Translations under genes and position numbers: made by a program
The notes under the pieces: model-generated
The model's database searches: none
Seen by the model: only the letters and a program-made list of their open reading frames with translations
Told to the model about the DNA's origin: nothing
Source of the DNA: an uncultured Gammaproteobacteria bacterium
Lineage (GTDB): Bacteria; Pseudomonadota; Gammaproteobacteria; Pseudomonadales; UBA5518
Assembly: GCA_903928015.1 (NCBI GenBank)
Contig: CAIYPF010000038.1
Location: forward strand, 1 to 51,587
Reading direction: 5' to 3'
DNA length: 51,587 nt
Shown here: positions 51,569 to 51,587 of the stretch, in pieces
Layout: each line of letters opens with the position of its first letter
Position numbering within the stretch: the first letter of the stretch is position 1

Positions 51569-51587
51569 GTAGGAGCGGGCCGTGCCC
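51569..51587 (+). repeat. REP palindrome, tandem copy, cut by window end
   Basis: GTAGGAGCGGGCCGTGCCC, with G for A in the loop, is in direct tandem with the copy at 51543. The rest lies beyond the window. Confidence 0.8.

Noticed and set aside
1..51587. CRISPR arrays, tRNA or rRNA genes, insertion sequences, prophage genes, transcription-factor genes
   Set aside because: None was seen on either strand by reading; repeats found are REP palindromes, and no transposase, integrase or helix-turn-helix regulator was recognised. Very short or diverged RNA genes could be missed.

Overview
The window is a gene-dense, GC-rich stretch (roughly two thirds G+C by eye) of a bacterial chromosome, most likely an environmental gammaproteobacterium. 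This rests on the DUF4197 protein, the thermostable-hemolysin-family protein, Pseudomonas-like REP palindromes of the GTAGGAGCGGG type, two RND efflux pumps and SD-led genes with strongly G/C third codon positions. The genus cannot be named from this sequence. I saw no rRNA, tRNA, CRISPR array, insertion sequence or phage gene, and no recognisable DNA-binding transcription factor. No non-coding gap exceeds about 215 bases.

Layout. (1) 1-3494, minus strand: a surface-polysaccharide-like group (SDR, GT2 glycosyltransferase, class I methyltransferase, two tandem SGNH-like paralogues, the last cut by the window edge). (2) 3623-4093: a lone SnoaL/NTF2-fold protein. (3) 4104-8215, minus: RND pump 1 (adaptor plus inner-membrane pump). 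(4) 8332-16429: SnoaL protein divergent from a plus-strand catabolic operon of SDR, heme-PQQ dehydrogenase, SnoaL protein, acyl-CoA ligase, split hotdog hydratase, Rieske oxygenase alpha subunit and carboxymuconolactone-decarboxylase-family protein. (5) 16576-20844: GAF hybrid histidine kinase, small membrane protein, SOUL protein, serine hydrolase. (6) 20804-26056: APC permease, possible 41-residue ORF, non-pyrrolysine MttB-like methyltransferase, GH3 glucosaminidase-like enzyme, quinone-reductase-like MDR. (7) 26151-30122: membrane hybrid kinase, an ABC ATPase fused to an RsbW-like domain, PhyH-type dioxygenase. (8) 30175-34304, minus: RND pump 2. (9) 34479-35686: DUF4197 protein and an alanine-rich lipoprotein with clear promoter and terminator. 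(10) 35902-47889: second catabolic block (LLM flavin oxidoreductase, alpha/beta hydrolase, SnoaL, acyl-CoA dehydrogenase, SDR, aminoglycoside-phosphotransferase-like protein, acyl-CoA ligase, PQQ-heme dehydrogenase, DUF1214, Rieske oxygenase). (11) 48034-51546: a compact four-gene operon (thermostable-hemolysin family, AMP-ligase, heme-oxygenase-like diiron protein, SDR) that looks like a small uncharacterised biosynthetic pathway.

How it works together. Blocks 4 and 10 repeat the same toolkit: periplasmic alcohol oxidation by a heme-PQQ enzyme, SDR oxidoreduction, CoA activation, hydration or dehydrogenation, and a Rieske hydroxylase alpha subunit whose reductase and ferredoxin must be encoded elsewhere. 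This suggests breakdown of a hydroxylated, possibly alicyclic or aromatic substrate, but the substrate cannot be read from sequence.

Most notable points: the block 11 operon; REP elements that sit head-first at gene 3' ends and supply the stop codon of three genes (a fourth appears to have lost its stop inside the REP); the ABC ATPase/RsbW-like fusion next to a hybrid kinase; and an SDR lacking its catalytic serine.
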